Source: an uncultured Saprospiraceae bacterium (GTDB lineage Bacteria > Bacteroidota > Bacteroidia > Chitinophagales > Saprospiraceae). Taken from it: DNA of 42,400 nt. The notes below the pieces were generated by a model. That model was not told where the DNA came from and did no database searches. It saw only the letters and a program-made list of their open reading frames with translations. Where the stretch lies: NCBI GenBank assembly GCA_938022935.1, contig CALIHL010000136.1:1-42400 (forward strand), written 5' to 3'. Below are positions 1-8,262 of this stretch, piece by piece. A program made the position numbers and the translations under genes. The first letter of the stretch is position 1. Each line of letters starts with the position of its first letter.

Positions 1-734
1 GGGCCATTCATATTAGGATAGATAAGGTGATCATCAATCATCTTCTGCGTTATGTATATGCCACCTGGCTCTTCGGCATCAGGGAAACCAAATTGTTCTT
101 GTCCTAGGTGATAGCCGCCATGTGATCCAGGTGTTATCTGAGCCAGCTCTTCAGCCTTAGTACCGTTAGAGTGTAAATGAGTGGTTAGGACACCTTTCAT
201 CTTGTCTTCTGTAGGTTGAACGATAACCGCTCCTGCTCCATCACCAAAGATGACGGTAACGTTACGTCCTCGAGTATCAAAATCAAGCCCCATACTATGC
301 ATCTCAGCACCAATCACTAGCACATTCTTATACATACCTGTTTTGACGAACTGATCCGCTACTGACATCGCATATATAAATCCAGAACACTGATTGCGTA
401 TATCTATAGCTCCTATCTCCGTATCCGTGATGCCAAGCTCTCTTTGCACCAAAACACCACACCCTGGGAAGAAGTAGTCTGGGCTCAGTGTTGCGAAGAC
501 TATAAAGTCAACATCTTCCTTGGCTATACCAGCATCTTCTATAGCTCTTTGGGCAGCTATGGCGCCCATTGTCGTAGTCGTTTCTTCGTGCTTCTTAGCA
601 TATCGACGCTCCTTTATCCCTGTTCTTTCTTGGATCCATTCATCTGATGTATCCATATATGCTGCCAGGTCATTGTTAGTCACTACTTTCTCAGGGACAT
701 AATATCCCAACCCACCAATCTTACTGTTTTTCAT
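1..734 (-). CDS. fabH: 3-oxoacyl-ACP synthase III (KAS III), partial
   Basis: Condenses acetyl-CoA (or a branched acyl-CoA) with malonyl-ACP to start fatty acid synthesis in the cytoplasm. The reverse strand from the ATG at 734 reads as the thiolase-fold KAS III family: the N-terminal part has the family stretch TSDEWIQERTGI (about residues 29-40), and the nucleophile lies in DIRNQCSGF, Cys116. About 244 residues are visible; the family is about 330-350 long, so the C-terminal third with the His/Asn catalytic pair lies outside the window. A TATATTTG element sits 23 bases upstream of the start. Branched or iso primers chosen by such enzymes feed typical Bacteroidota lipids, which would fit the sphingolipid genes nearby, but that link is inference. 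The fabH assignment itself is secure; primer specificity is not visible. Confidence 0.93.
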   Translation of the reverse strand, partial: MKNSKIGGLGYYVPEKVVTNNDLAAYMDTSDEWIQERTGIKERRYAKKHEETTTTMGAIAAQRAIEDAGIAKEDVDFIVFATLSPDYFFPGCGVLVQRELGITDTEIGAIDIRNQCSGFIYAMSVADQFVKTGMYKNVLVIGAEMHSMGLDFDTRGRNVTVIFGDGAGAVIVQPTEDKMKGVLTTHLHSNGTKAEELAQITPGSHGGYHLGQEQFGFPDAEEPGGIYITQKMIDDHLIYPNMNG

Positions 735-756
735 ATCTGCACATTATAGATCGAGG

Positions 757-764
757 CAAATATA
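757..764 (-). promoter_or_regulatory. Bacteroidota-type -7 element (TATATTTG) for fabH
   Basis: The reverse strand reads TATATTTG, an exact match to the TAnnTTTG -7 consensus of the Bacteroidota housekeeping sigma factor. It lies 22 bases before the fabH ATG. No clear TTTG -33 element is seen at the usual distance, so this is a motif-based call only. Confidence 0.5.
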
Positions 765-973
765 GAATAGTCTTTAGTTCTTTTGAAACGGTATATAATG
801 GGAAGTGTCCATTCGCCAATATTTCGTTTGGCTTTCGTTCGCTCAGGATACCTTAAATTATACGGATGTCAGCAAGCAGAATCTTTGCTTTTTTCTTAAA
901 ATAAACGGCTTTTTAACAACCTATTTCCACCGATCATACGTTATAGACTCTAATTAATTGTGTTTATCCATTT

Positions 974-3544
974 ATGGTGACTACTATGTATAGATCAATT
1001 GCATCGATCTTCATATTACTTCTGGTATCCCTTTCTATCTCGGCACAGGGAGTTACAAAAGTTTCAGGCAAGGTCTTCGATGGTGAGACAGGAGAAGCAT
1101 TGGCATTTGTAAATGTCATTTTCAAAGGAACCAGCGTTGGGACAGCTACGGATCTTGATGGATTTTTTGAAATAGAATCAAGGTTTGTATCAGACTCTCT
1201 TTGTGCTAACTTTTTGGGTTTTGAAGAAGAGTGTGTTTTCATTAAAAAAGAAAACAAAACACGTAACATAGAAATCAGACTCAACAAAAAACAATTACAA
1301 CTTAAGAATGTAACCGTCATTGCCAAGCGTGGCAGATACAGCAAAAAGAACAATCCCGCTGTCGACTTAATGCGCAAGGTGATTGAAAACAAAAAAGACA
1401 ATAGACTTGAGGGTAAAGATTTCTATTCTTTCGATCAACATGAGAAGATACAGATAGATCTTAATAACATCACAGAGCAATTCAAAGACAGGCGCGTTTT
1501 CAACAGCTTTGATGTTCTATGGAATTACTTAGACACCTCCAATGTCAATGGTAAAGTGTTCTTACCTGTCTTTCTGAGAGAAGTAAAAAGTAAGGTTCAC
1601 TATCGCAAAAGTCCTGAAGCACGTAAGGAATATCAAAACGCTATCAAGTTGACAAAGTTTGATGAAGAGATGGATGACAAGAGCATCAATGATGTCATTG
1701 AGTTTTTATACAAAGACATAGACATATACGATAACACCATACCTCTTTTGGATCATAGCTTCGTAAGTCCGATATCACCACTGGCCATCAACTTTTATAG
1801 ATTCTATATATTAGACACCACTAATGTAAATGGAACAAGCAGCATTCGTCTTGGCTTTATACCAAAGAACAAGTCCAACTTTGGATTTACTGGAGACTTG
1901 TATGTCTCTAACGATGAAGATCATACAGTTACAAGAGCGGACTTTGGTATCATAGGGGATATACATCTCAACTTTATAAACGACATCAAGGTCAGTCAAG
2001 ATTTTGAACCACTTGAAGACGGCTCATACGTATTGACAAAAGATGAGGTTGTAGTCGACTATAGTATATCCAAAAACGGTATCGGTTTTTATGGGACTCG
2101 GTCCTTGGGCTATGACAACTTTAGCTTTAAAGAGGCCAGTGACCCAGAAGTCTATTCGGGCCTTGAGAAAATTATAAAATCTGATAATGCCTTTGATTTT
2201 GAGGAAGACTGGTGGACTGAAAATAGAATCATAGACTTAACAAATACGCAGAACGATCTCTATGAGATGATCGACACATTAACCAGTATGCCAGCCTATA
2301 AAAGATTAGTAACTGGGATAAGAATTTTGACCAGTGGTTATGTACCCTTTCCAAAATTTGACATAGGCCCTCTACCTACTTTTTATAGTTTCAATCAAGT
2401 GGAAGGGTCACGATTAAGAATCGGTGGAGAGACCAACCTCAACTTCAACAAGAATCTTCTTATCGATGGTTATGCTGCATATGGCACAAGAGACAAAAAA
2501 GTAAAGTATAAAACGGGTCTTACTTATAGCTTCAACAAAGATTGGAAAAGAAACCCAAGACACTTCTTGAAAGTGGTCTATCAAAACGACGTGACCTTCC
2601 CTGGGCAAGATCTACAATTTATACAGCAGGATAACCTTCTGCTATCACTCAGGCGAGGGGCCACGAACAATATGTTCCTCGATAGAGAACTACGAATACA
2701 ATATACTAAAGAGACGCCCGGGTTCGCATATGACATCGTCTTTGCAGATAAGAACAGAAGACCATATGGAGATCTCATTCTCGGCTTTACAGATGAGAAT
2801 GGGGAACCATCATTTCTCAATGAGATAGAAACAACAACTATAGGTATCAACTTGGAGTTGGCGCCTAACAAACAGTTTATACAAGGTCGCCAATATAGAA
2901 GACCTATCATCAACGAATATCCAATCTGGACGTTGAGATATGAGACTTCGATCAAGGACTTCTTTGGTAGCAACTATGGCTATCACAAATTAGAATTAGG
3001 ATTCTTCAAGAGGATCAACATGAGTATCCTTGGTCATACTAATATTGGCATCGAAGCAACAAAGATCTGGGGAGACTTGCCGTACACAGAGCTGTTTATA
3101 CCTCCTGCGAACCAATCGTTTGCCTATCAAAGAGAATCATTCAATATGATGAACTTCTTAGAGTTTGTGAGCGACCAACAGGTATTTATAAGAGCTGAGC
3201 ATTTTTTCAAGGGATTTATATTTAACAGATTGCCTTTATTTAAGAAGTTGAAGCTTAGAGAAGTCGCAACTTTTAAGATGGTTTATGGCTCTTTATCTGA
3301 TAGTAATGATCCCAATCAGGATCCATCTATTCCAAGATTTGATGTCGATGAAGAAGGCAGATCGCTCACTTATCTGTTTACAGATGGGCCTTATATAGAA
3401 GGTAGCGTTGGTATCACTAATATCTTCAAAGTACTACGCTTAGATCTTGTTAAAAGATTCAGTTATCTCGATCACCCCAATGTGCCAGAACTGTTTGGCA
3501 AGAAGGGATTAGGTATCCGTGCTCGGATAAAGGTAGAGTTCTAA
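974..3544 (+). CDS. DUF5686 family outer-membrane protein with carboxypeptidase-like regulatory domain
   Basis: Predicted exported protein of 856 residues. It opens with a signal peptide ending near ISAQG (about residue 25), followed by a CarboxypepD_reg-like beta-sandwich at about residues 30-105 (key pattern VSGKVFDGETGEALAFVNV, then GTATDLDGFFEI). The long remainder has alternating hydrophobic and aromatic strands and ends in IRARIKVEF, with a terminal Phe typical of outer-membrane barrels. This layout is that of the DUF5686/CarboxypepD_reg proteins common in Bacteroidota, whose function is unknown. A second in-frame ATG at 986 would also leave a good signal peptide, so the start may be four codons later. 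No partner gene is evident: fabH is divergent on the left, and the sphingolipid run begins 81 bases to the right with its own promoter motif. Confidence 0.8.
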   Translation: MVTTMYRSIASIFILLLVSLSISAQGVTKVSGKVFDGETGEALAFVNVIFKGTSVGTATDLDGFFEIESRFVSDSLCANFLGFEEECVFIKKENKTRNIEIRLNKKQLQLKNVTVIAKRGRYSKKNNPAVDLMRKVIENKKDNRLEGKDFYSFDQHEKIQIDLNNITEQFKDRRVFNSFDVLWNYLDTSNVNGKVFLPVFLREVKSKVHYRKSPEARKEYQNAIKLTKFDEEMDDKSINDVIEFLYKDIDIYDNTIPLLDHSFVSPISPLAINFYRFYILDTTNVNGTSSIRLGFIPKNKSNFGFTGDLYVSNDEDHTVTRADFGIIGDIHLNFINDIKVSQDFEPLEDGSYVLTKDEVVVDYSISKNGIGFYGTRSLGYDNFSFKEASDPEVYSGLEKIIKSDNAFDFEEDWWTENRIIDLTNTQNDLYEMIDTLTSMPAYKRLVTGIRILTSGYVPFPKFDIGPLPTFYSFNQVEGSRLRIGGETNLNFNKNLLIDGYAAYGTRDKKVKYKTGLTYSFNKDWKRNPRHFLKVVYQNDVTFPGQDLQFIQQDNLLLSLRRGATNNMFLDRELRIQYTKETPGFAYDIVFADKNRRPYGDLILGFTDENGEPSFLNEIETTTIGINLELAPNKQFIQGRQYRRPIINEYPIWTLRYETSIKDFFGSNYGYHKLELGFFKRINMSILGHTNIGIEATKIWGDLPYTELFIPPANQSFAYQRESFNMMNFLEFVSDQQVFIRAEHFFKGFIFNRLPLFKKLKLREVATFKMVYGSLSDSNDPNQDPSIPRFDVDEEGRSLTYLFTDGPYIEGSVGITNIFKVLRLDLVKRFSYLDHPNVPELFGKKGLGIRARIKVEF

Positions 3545-3598
3545 CATTTGACGAAAGTCAAAGAAGCCTAACAATAAAACGAAAAGGATAAAATCTAC

Positions 3599-3606
3599 TA
3601 CCTTTG
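3599..3606 (+). promoter_or_regulatory. -7 element TACCTTTG before the DUF4833 gene
   Basis: Exact TAnnTTTG match 19 bases before the GTG start at 3626. Transcription starting a few bases after it would give a leader of roughly 10-15 bases. No matching -33 TTTG is seen. This is the likely promoter for the DUF4833-hydroxylase pair. Confidence 0.5.
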
Positions 3607-3625
3607 ATTAGGAAACCAACCAAGC

Positions 3626-4153
3626 GTGAAGAACGAGCTAAAAAAGAAAGTATTCGTTGACCCTGGATCTCAAGGGAGACCTGGCTGGTACCCTACTCCT
3701 CCAGCTGATCGAGACTTACTCTTTTATATCCAGCGCAATCAAAACCAAGATGCTATAGTCTATAAAGTAAACAGAACACCAGAAGGTCTGATCAATGATC
3801 ACCTTCCTATGGATGCTTACTGGATGAGGTTTACTGCCGGTGGCGTGCGTAATGAGCTCAATGAGTATCAAAATCGCTTAGCCTATGGCTACGAATCGAG
3901 CAAGATATCTTCAGAACTATACAAGTTTGAGTTTGTCTCTTATCACGACATGTCTTTCTATATCAACAAGATCGATGGATCTAGCGACTATCGAGTCGTG
4001 TATCAAGAAGACGGCCGCAACATTGCATTGAACAACATATATGTCTATGCATTAGAGTTTGGAGTCTTTCCTGACGTCAAGTATATAGAGGTCTTCGGGA
4101 CCGATATCAACTCTAATGAAGAGCATTATAAAAAAATATTGATTGAACCATGA
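3626..4153 (+). CDS. DUF4833 domain-containing protein
   Basis: A 175-residue protein without signal peptide or membrane segment, resembling the DUF4833 family (unknown function) along nearly its whole length. Visible landmarks are the repeated aromatic and Arg/Asn-rich strands and the central WMRFTAGGVRNELN region (about residues 72-85). The start codon is GTG; no ATG upstream or nearby in frame gives a better start, and a promoter motif stands 19 bases before it. It overlaps the next gene by four bases (ATGA, 4150-4153), which implies translational coupling with the fatty-acid-hydroxylase-family protein and hence a possible role in lipid modification. That role is inference from context only. 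Confidence 0.7.
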   Translation: MKNELKKKVFVDPGSQGRPGWYPTPPADRDLLFYIQRNQNQDAIVYKVNRTPEGLINDHLPMDAYWMRFTAGGVRNELNEYQNRLAYGYESSKISSELYKFEFVSYHDMSFYINKIDGSSDYRVVYQEDGRNIALNNIYVYALEFGVFPDVKYIEVFGTDINSNEEHYKKILIEP

Positions 4154-4818
4154 CAACTAAGAAACTATACGTTTCCAATAGCCCAGAGTCCATAAGACTC
4201 TTTGACCAAGGTTGGATGGAAGCTCTTTCTAAGGTGCACTTTTCAGTACCTCTATTCATATTCATACCAGCTATAGGATACTTTGTATATCAGTCGGTTG
4301 TTGCTGGGAGTTTGGGGGCTGTTGACTTCTTTGCATGGTTGATGTTGGGTCTATTGGCATGGACATTGACTGAATACATCATGCACAGATATATCTTTCA
4401 CTTTCACCCTACTTCAGAGTGGGGTAAGAAGCTGCACTTCATCTTCCATGGCGTACATCATGATTATCCTTGTGATAGATTAAGACTGGTATTACCACCA
4501 TCTGTGAGCATACCATTGGCTACAGGATTTTACTTCTTGTGGAGTTCTTTTATACCGATGCCAGGTTTTTACATCTTTTTCGCAGCCTTCTTGCTGGGCT
4601 ACTTGATATATGACATGTTTCACTATGCCATCCATCACTTAGAAGTCAAGGGAAAACTTTGGAATACACTTAAAACACATCACTTAAAGCATCATTATGT
4701 GGATCCTGAGGCTGGCTTTGGCGTAAGCAGCCCATTATGGGACCATATCGTGAGGAGTAACTTTAAGGAAGAGAAAGGAGAAAAGAAAAGAGAAACTCTC
4801 TCTGCTGATGCTTCATAA
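4150..4818 (+). CDS. Fatty acid hydroxylase / sterol desaturase superfamily membrane protein
   Basis: A 222-residue integral membrane di-iron enzyme of the fatty acid hydroxylase superfamily. Hydrophobic segments lie at about residues 30-55, 58-75 and 115-160. The histidine clusters that hold the di-iron centre are present in order: HRYIFHFHP (about residues 79-87), HFIFHGVHHDYP (about 96-107), HYAIHH (about 157-162) and HHLKHHY (about 177-183). This arrangement most resembles fatty acid 2-hydroxylases (FA2H/Scs7 type), which hydroxylate the alpha carbon of the N-acyl chain of ceramides. It lies immediately upstream of serine palmitoyltransferase, so an alpha-hydroxylated ceramide or related sphingolipid is the likely product. 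Substrate choice is inferred; a carotenoid hydroxylase is an alternative, but no carotenoid gene is nearby. Confidence 0.82.
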   Translation: MTTKKLYVSNSPESIRLFDQGWMEALSKVHFSVPLFIFIPAIGYFVYQSVVAGSLGAVDFFAWLMLGLLAWTLTEYIMHRYIFHFHPTSEWGKKLHFIFHGVHHDYPCDRLRLVLPPSVSIPLATGFYFLWSSFIPMPGFYIFFAAFLLGYLIYDMFHYAIHHLEVKGKLWNTLKTHHLKHHYVDPEAGFGVSSPLWDHIVRSNFKEEKGEKKRETLSADAS

Positions 4819-4835
4819 GGAATACTTATTATACT

Positions 4836-4843
4836 TATATTTG
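4836..4843 (+). promoter_or_regulatory. -7 element TATATTTG for the spt transcript
   Basis: Exact TAnnTTTG match in the 59-base gap before the serine palmitoyltransferase ATG at 4878. It suggests that spt and the two genes after it can be transcribed apart from the DUF4833-hydroxylase pair. No -33 TTTG is visible at 17-23 bases upstream. Confidence 0.5.
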
Positions 4844-4877
4844 CCGATTAAATCACCGCTGTCTAAAACAAGTTGAT

Positions 4878-6086
4878 ATGCTAAAAGAGCGCATGAAAGC
4901 CTACGATATCCCACAAAGGATTGATAAAATGGGCATATATCCGTTCTTCAGAACGATAGAATCTGAACAGGATACCGTAGTAAAAATCAACGGCCAAGAT
5001 GTCTTAATGTTTGGCTCTAATAGCTACTTGGGACTCACAACACACCCTAAAATAAAAGAAGCTTCTAAGGCTGCCATTGACAAATATGGTAGTGGATGTG
5101 CTGGATCTCGCTTCCTCAACGGAACACTTGACCTCCATATCGAGCTTGAAAATAGACTCGCTCAGTTTGTAGGCAAAGACGGTACGCTTGTTTTCTCTAC
5201 GGGATTTCAAGTAAACTTGGGTGTGCTCTCATCGATATCAGGTAGACATGACTACATCATCATTGATGATCTGGATCATGCCTGTATCATAGATGGTTCG
5301 AGATTGTCATTCTCTAAAGTATTGAAGTATCGACACAACGATATGCAGTCTCTTGAAAAAATACTTCAGAAGTGTGCTATAGATAAAGTAAAAATCATCG
5401 CCGTAGATGGCGTCTTCAGCATGGAAGGGGATCTTGCTAACCTACCAGAGATATCCAAGTTAGCTGAGAAGTACAATGCCAACATAATGGTAGATGATGC
5501 GCATGGTCTTGGTGTTGTAGGTAGAAATGGTAGAGGTACTGCTGATCACTTCGGTCTTACTGACAAGGTGGACTTGATCATGGGTACTTTCTCTAAATCA
5601 TTAGCAAGTATTGGTGGTTTTATAGCTGCTGATCATGATACGATCAACTTTTTAAAGCACAATGCGAGATCTTTAATCTTTAGTGCGAGTATCGCTCCTG
5701 CAAATGCTGCTTCTGCTCTTGCTGCCCTTGATATTATGGAGTCAGAGCCAGAAAGACTGCAAAAGCTTTGGGATAACACTCACTATGCGATGAAGCTCTT
5801 AAAAGAAGCTGGGTTTGATACAGGTCACACAGTGACACCGATCATACCAATCTTCATTAGAGATGACTTTAAGACTTTTAGCATCACTAAGATGTTGTTG
5901 GAAGAAGGTGTATTTGTCAATCCAGTGGTTTCCCCGGCTGTAGCAAGTAGTTCTTCTATGTTGAGGTTCTCATTGATGGCAACCCACACATTCGAACAAA
6001 TCGAAGAGGCGGTTACTAAGATTCATAAGTGCGCTAAAGAGTTAGGCGTATTCGAATTAGCAGCGCAGCGAGTGCATGAAGGTTGA
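4878..6086 (+). CDS. spt: Serine palmitoyltransferase (alpha-oxoamine synthase family)
   Basis: PLP enzyme joining L-serine to a long-chain acyl-CoA or acyl-ACP to give 3-ketosphinganine, the first committed step of sphingolipid synthesis. The 402-residue length is normal for the soluble bacterial homodimer. Visible family features are the N-terminal MFGSNSYLGL, the cofactor-stacking His134 in DDLDHACI, the VDDAHG motif (Asp206/Asp207, His209) and the Schiff-base Lys240 in GTFSKSLASIGGF. Its closest relatives, 2-amino-3-ketobutyrate CoA ligase and 8-amino-7-oxononanoate synthase, share the fold, but the neighbours (hydroxylase, GNAT acyltransferase, epimerase-type reductase) favour SPT. Its end overlaps the next gene by 11 bases. 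Confidence 0.88.
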   Translation: MLKERMKAYDIPQRIDKMGIYPFFRTIESEQDTVVKINGQDVLMFGSNSYLGLTTHPKIKEASKAAIDKYGSGCAGSRFLNGTLDLHIELENRLAQFVGKDGTLVFSTGFQVNLGVLSSISGRHDYIIIDDLDHACIIDGSRLSFSKVLKYRHNDMQSLEKILQKCAIDKVKIIAVDGVFSMEGDLANLPEISKLAEKYNANIMVDDAHGLGVVGRNGRGTADHFGLTDKVDLIMGTFSKSLASIGGFIAADHDTINFLKHNARSLIFSASIAPANAASALAALDIMESEPERLQKLWDNTHYAMKLLKEAGFDTGHTVTPIIPIFIRDDFKTFSITKMLLEEGVFVNPVVSPAVASSSSMLRFSLMATHTFEQIEEAVTKIHKCAKELGVFELAAQRVHEG

Positions 6087-7206
6087 TATCATAGTAGCAG
6101 ATAAATCTTCTCTGCTCAAGGAATACATCAACTTCCCTCACGATTTATATAGAAATGATCCTCACTATGTACCTGAGTTGTACATGGCACAAAAAGAGAT
6201 GTTCAGCCGCAAGAAGAATCCATTCTTTGAGCATTCTGAAGTAGAATCATTCTTGGCAAAGTCCAATGGTAAGGTAGTTGGAAGAATCTCAGCTATCTTA
6301 AATAACAACTATAATAAGTATCACAATGACAATGTGGGTTTCTTTGGCTTCTTCGATGTCATAGAAGACTATGATGTCTGTAAGCCGCTCTTAGACGCTG
6401 CAGTCAAGTGGATAAAAGATAAAGGTTGCACAGCAGTCATAGGTCCTACCAACTTCAGTACCAATGATACTGCTGGGATGTTAGTGGATGGCTTTCATGA
6501 GTCGCCGAAGGTAATGATGACCTACAATTATCCATACTACAAGGACTTCATGGATAAGTATGGCTTCCGCAAAGAGATGGACTTCCTTGCTTATATTTTA
6601 TATACTGATAAAGTCGCAGAGAAGTCTATCAGATTAGCTCAATCACTCGAAGAAAGGCTGAGAAGACAAGGCATCACCTTTCGCTCTATCACTCCCAAAT
6701 CACTAAAAGAAGATGTGGAGCATGTGAGAAAAATCTGGAATAACGCCTGGTCTAACAACTGGGGATTTGTTCCGATGACAGATCGTGAAACCAAGCGGTT
6801 AGCTGATGAACTCAAAATGATCTTGAGTCCAGACTGGTGTTACATAGCGGAGGATAATGGTGTTCCTGTTGGATTTGGCGTGACCATCTACAATATCAAC
6901 GAGATCACAAAAGGCTTCAAGAATGGAAGGCTATTCCCTTTCAATATCATCAAGCTACTTAGAAAAAAGAAGAAAACCGACTACGTCCGTATCATCGCTC
7001 TGGGTGTCAATCCTGAATATCGCCGAAAAGGAATCGAAGCTATCTTCTTTTCTAAAAATATACTCGCAGCCCGCAGGTTGGGCGTGAAAGCAGGCGAAGT
7101 CTCTTGGGTATTAGAAAATAATAAAGAGATGAACGCTTCTGCCCTGAAGCTCAATAGTGAACTATACAAGACCTATCGCATCTTCAAATACGATATCAAT
7201 GCCTAA
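6076..7206 (+). CDS. GNAT-fold acyltransferase, candidate bacterial ceramide synthase
   Basis: A 376-residue soluble protein. The C-terminal part (about residues 195-340) contains a GNAT acyl-CoA-binding segment, ALGVNPEYRRKGIEAIFF at about residues 308-325, with the RRKGIE turn. The N-terminal half (NDPHYVPELY, FFGFFDV, GPTNFSTNDTAGMLVDGF) matches a long conserved GNAT subfamily of unknown or lipid-related function. It overlaps spt upstream by 11 bases and the epimerase gene downstream by 8 bases, so the three are almost certainly co-translated. In Caulobacter a GNAT-type protein (bCerS) acylates 3-ketosphinganine and works with SPT and an epimerase-like reductase (CerR). By analogy this protein is proposed as the N-acyltransferase. 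The function is inference; the GNAT call is firm. Confidence 0.7.
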   Translation: MKVDIIVADKSSLLKEYINFPHDLYRNDPHYVPELYMAQKEMFSRKKNPFFEHSEVESFLAKSNGKVVGRISAILNNNYNKYHNDNVGFFGFFDVIEDYDVCKPLLDAAVKWIKDKGCTAVIGPTNFSTNDTAGMLVDGFHESPKVMMTYNYPYYKDFMDKYGFRKEMDFLAYILYTDKVAEKSIRLAQSLEERLRRQGITFRSITPKSLKEDVEHVRKIWNNAWSNNWGFVPMTDRETKRLADELKMILSPDWCYIAEDNGVPVGFGVTIYNINEITKGFKNGRLFPFNIIKLLRKKKKTDYVRIIALGVNPEYRRKGIEAIFFSKNILAARRLGVKAGEVSWVLENNKEMNASALKLNSELYKTYRIFKYDINA

Positions 7207-8194
7207 GATACTGATCACTGGAGCCAGCGGATTTGTCGGTAGCTGGTTGGTCAGAGAAGCACTTGGACGAAGATTAGAAGTCTATGCAGGTATACGAGCT
7301 TCTTCAAGCAAGGCGCTACTAACAGATCCGCAGATCAACTTTGCGATTTTAGATTTTGAAGATGACGCGGCATTAGCCAAGCTTCTAAAAAAAGAGCAGT
7401 TTGACTTCATCATCCATAACGCTGGGGTCACAAGAGCACAAAACAATAAGGATTACTTCAGAGTAAATGTAGACTATACTGTGAAGCTCGCTAAGCTTGC
7501 ACAAGAAGAAATCGGTACCATACTTAAGAAGTTCATCTTTATATCCAGCATCGAGGCTTATGGCAGTGCAGACGGTACTCCTGAAAACGTTATCAACAAT
7601 AATATCGAGCCGTCTCCAAGAACTACCTATGGCCAAAGCAAACTTAGGGCAGAGAGAGCACTGGCAGAGGTTGATGGCTTACCGTTGATGGTCTTAAGGC
7701 CCACAGCTGTATTTGGGCCAGGAGAGCGGGATTTATTCGCTTTCTGGCAGACAGTAAAAAGGTATCGAGTCACTCCTGTTGTTGGCAATAAGAAGATCAA
7801 GTACACCTTCGTTTATGTCAAAGACTTGGTTCGCGTTGTGCTTGATGCCACTTTATCTGATATAAAGCACAAATCATACTTTGTCAGTGACGGCCGCATC
7901 CACAAGATGCAAGATTACTTAGCAAATATCGCATCGTCACTGGACATCAAGCCATTCAGCTTTACCATACCTTATGTAGCCTTGGATACAGCAAGTCTTG
8001 TAACCGGCATCTTTGATAAGATAACAGGTAAAAAAAGCTTGCTCAACGCAGAGCAGATCGCTAAAGCAAAAGCACAAAACTGGGATTGCGATATATCTAA
8101 TCTCGTGGACGACTTCGATTATCAATCGAAGTATTCACTAAAGGAAGCGGTCGAAGAAACTACCCAATGGTATCTCAAAGAAGGATGGTTATAG
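7199..8194 (+). CDS. NAD(P)-dependent epimerase/dehydratase family reductase (CerR-like)
   Basis: Extended short-chain dehydrogenase of 331 residues. The Rossmann motif GASGFVG is at residues 8-14, the active-site pair Tyr144 and Lys148 lies in TYGQSKLRAE, and the RPTAVFGPGERD segment is typical of the NAD-dependent epimerase family. The ATG at 7199 is preferred over an in-frame upstream start at 7157 because the Rossmann strand begins directly after it. It overlaps the acyltransferase gene by 8 bases. Placed after SPT and a GNAT acyltransferase, it likely reduces the 3-keto group of the acylated or free long-chain base, as CerR does in Caulobacter. Sugar epimerase is the main alternative, but no sugar genes are near. 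Confidence 0.75.
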   Translation: MPKILITGASGFVGSWLVREALGRRLEVYAGIRASSSKALLTDPQINFAILDFEDDAALAKLLKKEQFDFIIHNAGVTRAQNNKDYFRVNVDYTVKLAKLAQEEIGTILKKFIFISSIEAYGSADGTPENVINNNIEPSPRTTYGQSKLRAERALAEVDGLPLMVLRPTAVFGPGERDLFAFWQTVKRYRVTPVVGNKKIKYTFVYVKDLVRVVLDATLSDIKHKSYFVSDGRIHKMQDYLANIASSLDIKPFSFTIPYVALDTASLVTGIFDKITGKKSLLNAEQIAKAKAQNWDCDISNLVDDFDYQSKYSLKEAVEETTQWYLKEGWL

Positions 8195-8232
8195 ACAAGT
8201 TTGTAATGCGAGTTGGCATACTAATTTGTCTA
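8192..8232 (+). other. Two-tier stem-loop at the end of the ceramide cluster
   Basis: TAGACAA (8192-8198, beginning at the stop codon of the epimerase gene) pairs perfectly with TTGTCTA (8226-8232). Inside it, GTAaTGC (8203-8209) pairs with GCATAC (8216-8221) around the loop GAGTTG. There is no T-run after it, so it is not a classic intrinsic terminator. Its right arm overlaps the -33 element of the next promoter. Confidence 0.4.
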
Positions 8233-8255
8233 AAGCGTCGATCTGATTAGCTTTG
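8225..8255 (+). promoter_or_regulatory. Full Bacteroidota promoter (TTTG-N19-TAGCTTTG) for the HD-domain gene
   Basis: TTTG at 8225-8228 and TAGCTTTG at 8248-8255 are separated by 19 bases, matching both elements of the Bacteroidota sigma-A-type consensus. The ATG at 8263 is only 7 bases after the -7 box, so the mRNA leader must be very short or absent. Confidence 0.65.
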
Positions 8256-8262
8256 TCATCAC

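Noticed and set aside
871-895. AGCAA...TTGCT followed by T-run, possible terminator
   Set aside because: The stem is only five base pairs and no forward gene ends just upstream; it is between two divergent genes.
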